Below are positions 25,257-37,500 of a DNA stretch of 64,000 nt, one piece after another; positions within the stretch are counted from its first letter, which is position 1, and every line of letters begins with the position of its first letter. The notes under the pieces are model-generated. The model worked only from the letters and a program-made list of their open reading frames with translations, ran no database searches and had not been told where the DNA came from. This DNA is from Canna indica (lineage: Eukaryota; Streptophyta; Magnoliopsida; Zingiberales; Cannaceae). The stretch spans positions 67,281,501 through 67,345,500 of the forward strand of contig CP136896.1 of the NCBI GenBank assembly GCA_034359265.1, in the 5' to 3' direction. The translations under genes were made by a program, and so were the position numbers.

Positions 25257-26855
25257 TTACAAGAGGTCAACGGACGATATCTGAAACCGAAGGCCCTATA
25301 TGTGTTAAATAAACAACAGATCAAAGATGTTTGTCAATGGGTAAAAGAACTCAGATTACCCGATGGATATGCTTCAAACTTATCTCGATGTGTGAACGTC
25401 GATGATTGCAAAATATCAGGGATGAAGAGCCATGATTGTCATGTATTCATGCAGAGATTACTTCCGATCGCATTTCGAGATCTTCTACCTGATAATATTT
25501 GGGGTCCGTTGACTGAATTAAGTATGTTTTTTAGAAGCATCTGTGCAAATGTCCTTCGAGTCGAAGATATGTCAACACTTGAAAATAATATTGTTGAAAT
25601 CATATGCAAGCTGGAGCAGTTTTTCCCTCCTGCATTTTTTGACTCGATGGAGCATCTACCGATACACTTGGCATACGAGGCACGAGTTGGTGGCCCCGTT
25701 CAATATCGTTGGATGTACTTATTTGAAAGATACATGAATCGTCTGAAGAAAAAAGTAAAGAACACCGCAGCTGTTGAAGGATCAATATCTGAATCGTATA
25801 TCATCCAAGAAATTTCAACATTCTGCTCATTTTACTTTGAATCGACAGTACAGACAAGATTTGATCGTCTTCCACGTAACGACGACGGGGGTGTTCGACA
25901 TTCAGATGGACGTTTAAATATATTTTGTCACTCTGGTCGTGCTTTTGGTTCTCGTCCATCTCGACACTTAAGCGATGAAGAGTATCATTTGGCACACTTG
26001 TATGTATTACTCAATTGTCCAGAGATTGAACAATTCATTGAAATATTTGACATTGAGATGGTGCAAAAATACTCTATTCACAACGATCAAGAATTGGAGA
26101 CATTACGGAATCGTGATTTCCCTTCTTGGATTCAGACTTACAGCAAAGATCACAGAGCTGAAATAGATGAAAAAATATTTGAGTTTGTTAGTGGACCGTC
26201 GCGACTTGTGTCGTGCTATAGCGGATATTTTGTTAACGGGTATAAATTTCACACGGTTGAATATTCATCTACAAAAAAGACGATGAATGCTGGGGTCTGC
26301 GTGAAAGGGACAACCTATGTTGAATGTGATATGGATTTCTATGGACTAGTGGAAGAAGTGATAGAGTTGCACTACTTCGGCTTGAAATCAGTGTTCCTAT
26401 TTAGATGTCATTGGTTCGATACAACAGAAAGGGGCATGAAAGTTCATCAAAAATACAAACTTGTTGAGGTTAATTACAAATCGAAATTGGCAGCAAATGA
26501 GCCATTTATATTGGCATCACAAGCCGAACAAGTATATTACGTGAAGTATCCGGCTCGAAATAAAGATAGAGCAGATTGGCGTGTAGCCTGTAAGACAAAA
26601 GGTAGAGGAAAAATTGATCCGATAGTAGGAGAAAATGATCCTCCTGGTTTCTATCAAGAAGATGATCTTCCTGCTGTGGATCGTATTATTCTAATACTCG
26701 AGGATGCAGACACAACGTCAATTCAATTAGAAGTTGAATATGCTGATGATGACGATCATGAAATTGAGGAAGCTGGAGATGAAGAAGATGACGAAGAGGA
26801 AGAAGAGGAAGAAGAAGAAGAATTCGAAGACTATTATTCAGATGATGAGGAATAA
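25254..26855 (+). CDS. CACTA TNP2-like protein, C-terminal part (DUF4218 and DUF4216)
   Basis: The open frame of 533 codons has the two C-terminal modules of plant CACTA transposases. DUF4218 lies at about residues 30-230, with SHDCHVFMQRLLP, LTELSMFFRSIC, HLAYEARVGGPVQYRWMY and ERYMNRLKKKVKN; DUF4216 at about residues 370-440, with FHTVEYSSTKKTMNAGVCVKG and LFRCHWFD. The C-terminus is a long Asp/Glu run. The preceding transposase_21 catalytic region is missing, and the frame opens at a TTG next to a tandem repeat, so there is no natural start codon; translation, if any, would begin internally. The frame itself is undamaged over 1.6 kb. Confidence 0.85.
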   Translation: MLQEVNGRYLKPKALYVLNKQQIKDVCQWVKELRLPDGYASNLSRCVNVDDCKISGMKSHDCHVFMQRLLPIAFRDLLPDNIWGPLTELSMFFRSICANVLRVEDMSTLENNIVEIICKLEQFFPPAFFDSMEHLPIHLAYEARVGGPVQYRWMYLFERYMNRLKKKVKNTAAVEGSISESYIIQEISTFCSFYFESTVQTRFDRLPRNDDGGVRHSDGRLNIFCHSGRAFGSRPSRHLSDEEYHLAHLYVLLNCPEIEQFIEIFDIEMVQKYSIHNDQELETLRNRDFPSWIQTYSKDHRAEIDEKIFEFVSGPSRLVSCYSGYFVNGYKFHTVEYSSTKKTMNAGVCVKGTTYVECDMDFYGLVEEVIELHYFGLKSVFLFRCHWFDTTERGMKVHQKYKLVEVNYKSKLAANEPFILASQAEQVYYVKYPARNKDRADWRVACKTKGRGKIDPIVGENDPPGFYQEDDLPAVDRIILILEDADTTSIQLEVEYADDDDHEIEEAGDEEDDEEEEEEEEEEFEDYYSDDEE

Positions 26856-26932
26856 TTGTAAAGTATATATATTTTATTAAATATATCTCTACTATTTATA
26901 CAATAATCTGATTATATGTCTGTTCGACAGAT

Positions 26933-28453
26933 ATGTCTGGTCGTGGTTATCGACGCAGGAGAGCTTCGGAGTCTCCGATCGGTGAGACTCCAACACTTAC
27001 TCATGCTGCTGATCCTCCTGTTGCTGATCCTCATGAGGATGATACTGCCGAGGCTAGTACATCCAGACGCAGGCGGCCACGCGGGCCGAACAGGTGGCAG
27101 CCTCCACCAGCCACAGAGTCACGTAGATTGATCAGCGTGATTGGGGAGCGGTAATATATCATGAATTATGAATCATTACAAATTCATTATATCATAATAT
27201 AATATTAAAATTTATTTTTGTTGTGCAGGTTCGAGCAAGAAGAAGTGCCGAGGAGCATTTCTTCTACTATTCGACGATACATGCACGGGGCATGGCCTAC
27301 GTGGTCTCACGTGCCTAGCGAGCACGTCGACATGTTATGGCGCGAGTTTGAGGCACGTATTTTTTTTTTTTTTACATGCATGATGATATATTAAGAATTG
27401 GTACTGATATTATTATTTTGCAGGCTCGCTATACATGGGCCGAGGACCAGAGGTCCTTCATTTACGCTGCCTGGGAGTCTATTTCCCGGGCAAGGTACAA
27501 CGGGCAGCTGGGGCAGGCTCGGTCCCGAGCGATGGCCCGAGCTGGGACCACTAACATCGCGGAGACTCGGGGATACGGCCCCAGTTGGATTACTCCGGAT
27601 ATATGGGACCAGCTCGTGGGGATATGGTCGACGGATCGATGGCAGGAGGTTTCTCAGAATGCGGCTAGAAATCGCATGTCGGGGGGAGCAGCGCGTCACA
27701 CCGGCGGCTCTGTTGCATTTGCAGTGCACGCAAACCGTATGGTAAGTATATCGTTTAATTATATATTTTATTTGTTATTATGTGTACTAATTAATGTATT
27801 TGTTTTGTAAATGTAGACGACGGTGTCGGATGACGGGACTGTCCAGCGACCCTCCCCGATGGCGGTGTTTGAGCGGACTCACCGTCGAGCACATGGGACG
27901 GGGGAGTACATCGACAACCGCGCTGCATACATTGTGGTAATTATATATTTGTTTAAATTATTCATTATATATTTATAATTTAAGTTTTATGATAAATATT
28001 AAACAAAAAATCAAACTCGAGTAGGAGACGTACAGCCAGAGGGTGGTGCAGCGCGGGGGTACCCCCGAGGACTTTGACGCAGCATCGTGGGTCGAGGCCG
28101 CAGGTGGCTAGGATCATGGCCGCGTATATGGCTTCGCAGATAGTGGTCATGCGCGAGCCGTGCTAGGGCCACTTGGGGCACCGACCCCTCCGGTCGCTGG
28201 TGAGCGGCCGTCCACCTCTAGATCCAGTTATGATCATAGTAGCAGAATAAAGACTCTAGAGGAGACGGTCGCGCGTCAGACTCAGATGATGGAGGAGATG
28301 CATGCTATGCTACGCAACATGTCAGGTCATCCCGCAGCAGACATCTCTTCGGCATCATCTAATCCATCGTCCTCGAGTCAGTCCACGCCGGTGTACACTC
28401 AAGCACTCCAGACCCCGCCATATGATCCAGACCATCCTCCATCGTCATCGTGA
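26933..28453 (+). pseudogene. TnpA-like (Transposase_24 type) CACTA gene with a nonsense codon
   Basis: The gene starts at an ATG with a basic, Arg-rich segment (MSGRGYRRRR) and runs through several exons: 26933-27150, about 27229-27350, about 27424-27740, about 27817-27937, then from about 28023. Conserved text includes GAWPTWSHVPSEHVDMLWRE, ETRGYGPSWITPDIWDQLV and HRRAHGTGEYIDNRAAY. The last exon is cut by TAG at 28109-28111 but stays in the same frame afterwards (DHGRVYGFADSGHARAVLGP) and ends in a coiled coil and Ser/Pro-rich tail. In CACTA systems this protein binds the subterminal repeats. The gap after exon 2 has no GT donor, only a GC type, so exon borders there are tentative. Confidence 0.75.
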
Positions 28454-28739
28454 GATTTTTTGTTTGGATATTGAACTTGTTACTAAGATATTGAACTTGT
28501 TTAACTTATTTTGTTTGGATATTGATACTTCAATTTTGCATTTGAATTGTTTTTATACTATCGTGGATAATTATCAATATAAATATAATTGTTTTGATGT
28601 ATATCTTGGTGTGTTTGTGATGTGTGAATGAATATGTGTATGAGGGTATGGGTGTGTGAGTTATGTATCAGATAAATGTATCAATGTATCAATGTATCAA
28701 TGGAAATTAGAAATTTGAAATTTTTCTGCTTGCAGGTAT

Positions 28740-29125
28740 AGGTCATCAGCAACGGCTTTCCCACGGCCGTCCGTGGGAAAGCCGTTGCTAAAAGTGTATC
28801 GACAGCCGTTGCTGATGACCTACAGCAACGGCTTAGCGACGGGGTTTTACTAACGGCGTTGCTACGGACTCGAGGCCGTTGCTATTAATGTTATCAGCAA
28901 CGGCTCCGGGTCCGTGGTAAAACCGTTGCTGATAATATTTTTAGCAACGGCCCGAGCGGCCGTTGCTGATAATGTTTTGAGCGACGGCCCGAGCGGCCGT
29001 TGCTGATCCGTTGCTAAGTCATCAGCAACGCGACTTTCTGTCACGGCTCTATTGCAACGACTCGGCCGTTGCTGATGCTCTTCAGCAACGGCTCAGCAAC
29101 GGCCTCAGCCGTTGCTGATGCCCAT
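28740..29125. repeat. Right subterminal repeats of the CACTA element
   Basis: This dense array of CAGCAACGGC / GCCGTTGCTGA motifs in both orientations mirrors 24430-24720. Several neighbouring pairs form hairpins. Confidence 0.9.
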
Positions 29126-29138
29126 TTTTCTAGTAGTG

Positions 29139-29463
29139 CTCGCTGATTAAAAAGTTAGGCGTTTGGCTCTTGATTTGGATGACTAAGGTTCAATCGCCAT
29201 GGTCGCCAATGTCGAAGGAGACGAAGGGGTCGGAGGGGGGGTTTTCCGCACACGAAACTTGTAAAGTTAATTTATATCGAAGGAGTCGGATTGGAGTTTT
29301 GCGCACGAATGACTTTTACCGTTAAGTGACTAACGAGCGAGCTAATGGATAAGAGCTTTTGGAATAAAAAGTGTAGTCGATGGCGGCTCCGTGCATACTT
29401 GGTAGTTTAGGTAGTCTTTGCGCACAATGACTATAGTCGAGGGGGGCTTCGTGTAATTTATTC
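29139..29463. repeat. Right terminal inverted repeat of the MULE, outer part
   Basis: This is the complement of 16843-17170, including TTAGGCGTTTGGCTCTTGAT and ACTTGGTAGTTTAG. The inner 40 bases of this arm are at 24376-24415 on the other side of the CACTA element. Confidence 0.88.
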
Positions 29464-30229
29464 TAGAAAATATATGAATGAGTGAACATGAGTAGAAAAT
29501 TAATAAATATAAATAGAAAAAGAATAAATATGAATTCATATTAATTACTATATATCTAGAAGAGAGACTTTTATATATCTAGAAAAAGAATATGTACTCA
29601 TTGGGGCATGTTTATTTTATGAGATGAACGAGAATAGTATAAAGGGCGATTTTTTTTTAAAAAATATTTAGATTAAAAAAAATAAAATTATAAAATTATA
29701 AAATTGATATTATGTACACTGGATTTACATGCGAAGCAAACTTATCTCTTAATTTTGAAATTTAAACATACTTTGAGTTTGGGAGCACGTTGAAATTATA
29801 ATTTATTTCTATATTGCTAAAGATAAATATAAATATATTCATTAATATATAACAAAAATAATTGGATCAAAATACCATATAAATTAATATTTAAAATATA
29901 AATAAATATATTATCTATGATAGATAAATGTATTAATATATAAATATAAGATGAATATTATTAATGAAATATTTGTTTAAAAAAATATGATGGTATTTAT
30001 ATCTTAAAAATGATATCATATGATATAATACCATTTTATTATATCAGATGTATTAATAATATATGTTCCATGTGCCCATAAAAACAAACCCAATACAATA
30101 TTATATATTCAAGTAGCATGCTATTTCCTATCCTTCATTTTCAAATATTTATTTTCAAAACATATTAGTAACCTAATTTGTGTTCCTAGAAGAGTTAAAA
30201 TTTCATTGCCAAGATTTTTAACCCAACCC

Positions 30230-30797
30230 TAGGGATGGTAATATTATCTATTTAGGCAGGTACCCGCAGGTATTTACCCATTTATGACGGGTATGGGGGA
30301 TAGTTTCCTACCTGCGGAAATTTCGCGAATAATTTTTGTTATCCGTTTATTATATGGGGCGGGTACGAAAATTATAGTACATGTATCCGCGGGTACTTGT
30401 TATCCGCGAAATTAGTAAATTATAATATTATCCTCGGTACATATACCAAAAAAATCCTAACCTAATTCAATACTCATATATTTTATGTTTTGAAATCTTA
30501 TGATAATGTTGTTATCAAAATATTGTGTGTTTATCAAAATGAAGTTGTTGCACTTGAAAGTTATTATCATAATACTTGAAGAGTTAAAGTGTTATTAAAA
30601 TATTATAATTTATATATTTTTAAAGTATCATTGGTACCCGCCAATACCCGTGTGTATCCGTCCTCCCGTGGGTAATTAAATGAGTATCCATTTTTTATAC
30701 CCGCGGGGAATAAACGGATAGCGGGTACCCATTTATTTCGCGGAGCGGGTAGCGGGTAGGCACTCCCCGTACCCGTCTCGCCCCGTTGACTTCCCTA
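30230..30797. mobile_element. hAT-type MITE, 568 bp, same family as 17697-18210
   Basis: It starts TAGGGATGGTAATATTA and ends CCCGTTGACTTCCCTA, with a perfect 8-bp duplication CCCAACCC (30222-30229, 30798-30805). Block E2 has an empty site (AACCCAATCCTATGG, near 61050), so insertion followed the segmental duplication. Confidence 0.92.
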
Positions 30798-30941
30798 CCC
30801 AACCCTATGGTTCTCAAATTGGAAGTTTCATTAAATCAACGAAATAAAATGGTTAACTGATTAATACTTTAACACTTTGTTTGATTGAAGAAGGCAGGGC
30901 AGATGAGGTAATTTATATAATATTTTTTATTTGATTAGAGG

Positions 30942-31332
30942 TAGGGGTGTAATCGAGCCAAGTCGAGCTTGTTTGTGCTCGAGCTCGGCTCGTTTAAGAA
31001 ATGTCGAGCTTGATCGAGTTTCAATATATGGGCTCAAGCTCGGCTCAAGCAACTCGAGCTCGGCTCGTTTATTTTTCTCAAGCTAAATTGAGTTCGTTCA
31101 AACTCGATTAAGCTTGGCTCGACTCGGATTTATGCTTGACCCAATATGAAACATTAATATTTATATAATTATATATAAATATATGAAGCTCGATTAGGCT
31201 CGCAAAATGCTCGAGCCGAGTATTGCTTAGTTCGAGCTTGGCTCGCTCGTATGTAAAGCTTGAGTCGAGTTCGAGTTTTCGTCGAGTCGATATCCAATAG
31301 CTCGTGAGCCGCTCGGCTCACTTACACCCCCA
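30942..31332. mobile_element. hAT-type MITE, 391 bp, GCTCGA-rich
   Basis: It starts TAGGGGTGTAATCGAGCC and ends GGCTCACTTACACCCCCA with an 8-bp duplication ATTAGAGG (30934-30941, 31333-31340). Subterminal sequence is rich in CTCGAGCTCGGCTCG. The same insertion is in block E2, so it predates the duplication. Confidence 0.88.
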
Positions 31333-31491
31333 ATTAGAGGGGAAAATAAAGCAACAAGATAGAAAAAAATTTACCACAAAAAATAAGAGAGTTGGAGAAA
31401 AGGAAATGTTTTACTAAAATTTTATTTTATTTTTTCAATTTTACCCTTTATTATTGTTGAAACAAATCCCTTTTCTCTCTTTCCAATCAAA

Positions 31492-32743
31492 ACTTTGATT
31501 ATTAACCACTTATATACATGTTATTCCATATATTTTAAAAAAATTAACATATTTTACAAAGTTAATAAATCTAATAACCTAAAATGTGACTTTAATCATA
31601 ATTATATTCTTAGTTAGGGACTTAGTAATAAGTAGCATGCCATGAAGTTAACAAATTTAAAAACATTTTTTTTTAAAAAAAAGTAAATTAAAAAACCTAA
31701 TTATAGTTATATTGGCGTATAAGTATCTAACTGCTCTTATATTCATTTTTCAGCACATTGAATTGTATATAAAGTTAAGGGCTTTCCGTCAAAATCACTA
31801 AAATTAACATTATATTTTAGGTTTTAAAATTTGTTAAATTCATAAACAGGTAAAATTTAAAGTTTTCTATATAATAAAATATACATAAGTAGTAAAGAAC
31901 TTTTTACTAAAATTCATATCCACCAATATTACTGAATTAACATGTCATTTTAGGTTACCAGGTGTATTAACATCATAAATACGTCATTCTTTTCTATTTT
32001 TTTTTTAATAGCATGTATATAAGTACTATCAATATAATTATAATTAAATTAATGAATATAATTGAAGAGGATATCGGGTATATCAACTAAAAAAATTATA
32101 ATTTTGACAAATACCATAAAATATATTATTTCGCCAAAGTGTTTATGATTTTATCAAAATTCTTTATTTTTTAAAAAATACTAACTTATTAAGAAGGATT
32201 CAGTTTATATTTTTATATTCCTAAGACACCTAACACTTACATGTTCATTACCCAAACAATGCTAGTTAATAAGAAATAATTTTTATTAATGATTCGAGGG
32301 GAATCAACGACATGAAGCAAAAGGCATACTTTCTCGTAACTCTTGTAATTCATGCAATATCAGATACAGAATCAATAAAACAATGACATTTAAGCATCCA
32401 ATTTCATATTGAACAAAAAAAAAATGTAGTGTCCATCCCCATCATATTATGGGGACGAATAGAATGGTCATTGATATCAATTGAGAAGTATACAACACTA
32501 GTTTCTTTATCTTTTTTTCATCTATCTCCCTATCTCTACGTAGTATAGAACAAATTAACTTTTGAGATGTATACAACAGAAATTTGTGACAAACATGCGC
32601 TTGTTTTCTTATCAAACTAATAAGATTTTGCTTAACACAAAGAAAAAACATCTGATGCAGATTGCAACTCGTCATCCCTGTTAGAGAGGTGGATTATTGA
32701 AATGCAACAGCTCCAAAGGTTATTAAAATTTGAAAGAAAACAG
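31492..32743. other. AT-rich 3' flank of RWA-B
   Basis: It matches 4752-6024 at high identity with small indels and has no gene. The conserved block around 32425 (AATGTAGTGTCCATCCCC) is the probable RWA 3' UTR. Confidence 0.7.
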
Positions 32744-34309
32744 TCATACCGATATTCCAAGAATGTGAAGAAGAACAAACGAGATGCAATATAAGCAAAG
32801 GGAAACAATTGCTCCATAAATAAAATTTTGAAAGAGGCGTCTGTTGTCTTTGCTAGGGATAAAAGTTGTCTTCAATAAGTTTGTCAGATCAAATATTCTG
32901 TAGGATATCTGCAATGGCGGTAAAAGTCAAATGTTTTAGTTGAATTCATTTATGGAGTTGTGCTTAGTTGAAGTGAATCTGACTTACAAATATATAGATT
33001 GATGTAGTAAGCAGGAAATTGAGTAAAGGGTAACTCGGAATGAAAGAAAGAAGCCACTTGGGCTGACCATTTGGTATGCTTGACCTGTGTATTCATGAAA
33101 GATAAACATTAGAGTATTAGAGTGCTATAATTGATTGCTACATATCTAGAAGAGAGGCTCCTATTCACATTACTATTATTATACTCTACAGTCTACTCTA
33201 CATGACAAAGAGGTACATAAATAGAACTAAAGAAAGGCAGAACATAAACTTGTTAACCCGAGTAAAGGTGTAGAGTTGCATGACTATGAGGCTGTGGAAA
33301 ACCAAAATAGAGGGGTCATATCAAATACATTGTGAAACATGTACTATAACTATGGGTATCTACTGTCTCCCATTTGGTCAAAAGTTAGACAATACTTCTT
33401 TGATTAGAAGCATTACCATAAACTGCAGAGTATGTAATTGCGGCGACAACAAAGAAAAAATGAAGGATGGGAATATCATTAAACAGATGAATTAATGTTA
33501 AAGAACACCATTGAAATATTTTCCAACTACCAACCCTTACCAACCCTACTTCCAGCTGATCAATTGCATTACTGTTAGGCCTACCAATGATCACTCTAAT
33601 AATCAAGCTCATAGGGATTCTAGACACAGGATTCTAAACAGTCAAACAGCTTTTCAAAAAGAACAAGGGTTGAAGTTATCCATACCTCAGCCAAATATGG
33701 ATCTGAGAGATATAGGTCTCTAGTGTGATCTTGCCCAGCCACCTGGAAAATGCATAAAAAGTTAAAAACAGTTCAAAAGCAAATAATTCTGTCAAGAACT
33801 TCAGAGCAAAGATAACTTACGAAAGAAGAGCGAGGGAGGAACTACGAAGCTGCTGGGTGAAATTCCGCAGGCAAATATAAACACTGGAATTACCTAAAAC
33901 CATAGTTATGATCTCTTTGATAAAGGCAACAGTGTATAAAATTAAAAGATTCTCTGAATAAGATTTCATACGCACGTGATTGGGATCCATGATGTGTAAG
34001 GATGGACTTTATTGTAGGCATTCTTGTCTAGTTTGTAGATGTACTCATACCATAAATATCCAACCTGCAAGAATCAAAAGGATTTGTCCCCTTTTTACTT
34101 TTTTTGCAGAACTCAAGAAAATTTGAGAAAATTATCATGAACTCACCAACAAGGAAATAGAAACTATGCTTGTCTTAATATACAGTTTCCTTTTAGCATC
34201 AGATTCTTCAAGCTTCTGCATCCACCTTTCAACCTACCATGAGCATGAAAACATAACCAAAACCAAACGAATAACCTTCAGAGTTACAAATGAGAGTAGT
34301 CCATGACTA

Positions 34310-34540
<231 letters not shown>

Positions 34541-37500
34541 TCATGGGACAGATATAGTACAGTGTGTAATCATTAGTCAGGACAATGCAGCAAAAAGTTA
34601 CAAAGATATTTAGCCGCCACATCATCTGCATTTTGATAAATAAACGCTCTTCCAAATTAGCAGGGGAATATTAATAACGTAAACTAGTTGTTGAAATTCA
34701 AGGGGGTACCTGAGCAAACCGAGCAAGGCTAAAATCCTTGCGGACATAATAGTAAGAGAAGTTCCCAAAGCCAGTAATCCATACATATGCAGCAATGAAC
34801 ACCCTTATTGCATTGTATATTTCGGTGGCAGCGAAGTAGTGGTACATTAAAAATAGAACCTAGGAGAAAGAAGTTTAGACATATATTAAAAGATGAAAAT
34901 ATTTATAAGTGATAATAATACAAATTTTGGATAGTCAGTTTCTATGCTGCATATAAAACATAAAGAATATCTGAAATATCAAAATAACAAACAGATATGT
35001 GGTCTGCTGAGTATGGCTAACTACAATGGATGAAGGAGTCCAATTACAATGACACCAAGCAGTGAAGTCCTGACCAGGGTCACACTAATTATATGGTAAG
35101 AAAATAAACTTCTATGTATTTGATAAAGTGCAACCATCAAAAATTAGAACCTCCAAATAAATCAAGGAAGCTTCAGATTTCTGTTGGAGAATTGAACATG
35201 ACAGGTATTATTCAGTAACAGATATTTCCTGCTTTTATTCATGTTTGCGTATAATGTAAGATTCTGATTTCTGAAGACTTTCTTCCAGATGTGTTATGTT
35301 ATAATCATCCTGACTCTTCTGTGATAACAATATGGGATTATCATCTGAAAACTTTGCATTTTGATTGCAGAGTGTGTCCTTAAATGCTTGGACAAAATAG
35401 AAATCCTTCACATACGATTTTTGAAACCAATCTGACTTGAGTCTCATGTGATTTTTACCAGCTAATAACTAACCATTAGAGAATTACACTCTTTCCAGTA
35501 AAATCTTGATTAATCAACAATGCCACTAAAAATTCAAACTTGCAACTGATTAATCTGAGATCCAAAATAAGAAAATGGTTTCTTGACAACAACAAAGAAC
35601 TGGCATTTTAGGAGTAAAATGCAAACTTTTTAACTTGCCATAATGTAATTTTCCTCCATTATAACTGGGTTTGGGTTTTTATTTCAAAACCTGAAAAATG
35701 CATTCCAACTAAATTTCTAATAGAAAATATAGATATATAATATATACAATTGATTAAAAGAACATGTTAATAGAGTGAACGAAACATGATCTTTGTATCT
35801 TAGTGTCTCCATTTCATGATTATATTAAGAGTGGTCAAATATGCTCAGGTATAAATTTTCCAGTACATCATTGCCATCTACACATCTATACCACAGAGGT
35901 CATGTTAAACTAAAAGAACTAGAAGATGAAATAAAAGATCGACAGACCTGCATCCATCCTTTCCATTCCTCAGTTTGATGACGATTTAGGTAAAGTATGG
36001 ATTTCCCAGTGAAAGCTGATTTGTCGTGGTGCTTTTGTAGAGAAGTCAGAGTTGAAGCTATTATAAAAAGAACATAGAGAAAAATAAATAGGTCCCTGCT
36101 GTAACTCTGGAGAAAATTAGAAAAAAACATATATCAGGAAGAAAACTGAGATGATGATAAATCTTAAGAAACGAAATTCTTGATATAATATGTTAAACAG
36201 GAAAGATAACACCCATTGTTTGCATAGCCAAACTCTAGAGCCTCATTTCCCGTGCTAAAAATAAAACCGAACAGGAGAACCATATTATTTGTTACAGGTT
36301 TAATTGGAAAAAGCATTGAAAGGAAAACATAAATAGAGAGTTCCTCCAGTATGAACATTTGCCCAAAACTACAATTGAACTGATAGTAAACCTAACATGC
36401 TATAGTTATTGGTAGCACCTACTTTCTTTATTTCTTTTCCTCAATCTAAGCCAATGAAAGAACCTGGAAAATGCTTAAGTAAACCTATATATAATCAACT
36501 AGGCGTAGTTTAACCAAACAAAAAAAATCAATAAATAAAACTTAACCATGATAAAATTATAGCACTAGAACCTTGGCAGATTGTGAAAACAAATTTGTTC
36601 GGTCACAAATATAGAAGTAAACCAGAATTGCCCCAAATTCTGCCCTGCAACATGTAGCCAAATAATCAGTAGTCAAATGATCGCTTCATAAATCTACCTG
36701 ATAAAAATACTGGAGACATCTTACATGGCTCTCAATACTGCTCGATGTTCAAGCAAGAAAGACTCATCCATTGATATAAACCTGAAAATGTCAAAAATCC
36801 AGGACTATTCCATACAAATGACTATTGATTATATAGAATAATAAACCGCACCAAATACTTGGAATCTTTCAGGTAACCTGATTAAATTTGCTCGGGTTGA
36901 TGCATTACGAAATCTTGCAGATGAAGATCTTGATAAACCTCCTTCAAGCAGAGCAGCCCTATCATCTTTATGAGATGCATCTTTATCTAGGACAATCAGA
37001 TTTCCATCGGAGTGACTGCAGAATACAAGATATAACACTGATAAAGCGCATCTACAATTAATGGGATGTGCATATGATTTGAAAACATCCCCAAATAATT
37101 TACTATTAAATCAGAGATTCATTTCATATGAAGTGATTTTGTCGAAACAAGATCCACCCATAGTGTATCTGCTGATTACTGTCCCTCGATACAAGAGGTT
37201 CTAATGGATGTTCAGAAAAATGACAACCTACAATTTCAATTGTCAAGACACAATTGCTCAGCTCAAGCATTTGACATTTTAGCTGAAATGCTGAATATAT
37301 GTGATCCTGTACATGATGTCATAAGCCTTTTTTTAATGACGATCATCTCATTATTACATGCAAATGCAGAAGCACATCTTATTCCAATTGCACCAAGGTA
37401 TGAATTTATTTACCACTGATTAACCACAATCTCCTTATCCAATGGGATTGTCCTTTTTAAGCACATTCTAACTAGGGGAATCTTTTAAAGAAAAATACTT

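Larger units (their letters stand above)
24416..29138 (+). mobile_element. CACTA (En/Spm) element, 4.7 kb, non-autonomous
   Basis: The ends are CACTACTAGAAA and TTTCTAGTAGTG, with a 3-bp target duplication CTC (24413-24415, 29139-29141). It sits within the right inverted repeat of the MULE; removing it rejoins GATTAGGGTTCCTC to GCTGATTAAAAAG as in the left arm. Subterminal regions carry many copies of TCAGCAACGGC or its complement. It has two genes: a C-terminal part of a TNP2-like protein (25254-26855) and a TnpA-like gene with a nonsense codon (26933-28453). The transposase catalytic region is absent. Confidence 0.95.
16843..29463 (-). mobile_element. Mutator-like element (MULE), 12.6 kb, with nested insertions
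   Basis: The element starts GAGTAAATTACACGGAGCC and ends GGCTTCGTGTAATTTATTC, and is flanked by a perfect 9-bp duplication TAGAAAATA (16834-16842 and 29464-29472), the signature of the Mutator superfamily. The empty site TAGAAAATA is single at 50224-50232 in tail D. Inverted repeats of about 365 bases bound it: left 16843-17210; right 24376-24415 plus 29142-29463, because a CACTA element has inserted inside the right arm. The interior has a decayed minus-strand transposase (18729-23760) and a convergent plus-strand GRF zinc-finger gene (17219-18261). Later insertions are a MITE (17697-18210), a solo LTR (19879-22021) and the CACTA element (24416-29138). Without them the element is about 5.2 kb. 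Confidence 0.93.
4752..31491 (+). repeat. Copy 1 of a large head-to-tail segmental duplication
   Basis: Sequence from about 4752 onward reappears from about 31492: RWA 3' flank, all RWA exons and introns, the 5' flank, the truncated tail and the following AT-rich block. The first copy ends at about 31491, where CCAATCAAAA runs straight into the start of copy 2 (ACTTTGATTATTAACC, matching 4754). Copy 1 is 26.7 kb, of which about 14.3 kb is later insertion (foldback 13011-14150, Mutator-like element 16843-29463, MITE 30230-30797), leaving an ancestral unit of roughly 12.4 kb. The three bases AAA at the joint are shared by both edges. Confidence 0.9.
29473..31491. other. Non-coding block E1 at the end of copy 1
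   Basis: This AT-rich sequence continues tail C and matches block E2 (50233-50782 plus 60864-61735) in copy 2. It contains two MITEs (30230-30797, private; 30942-31332, shared with 61194-61574). No gene is seen. At 30005-30022 it holds the empty target of the LINE that interrupts E2. Confidence 0.8.

Noticed and set aside
28740..29125. CRISPR-like array of short repeats
   Set aside because: Repeats are in both orientations with irregular spacing and belong to the subterminal region of a CACTA element; CRISPR is not expected in a plant nuclear genome.
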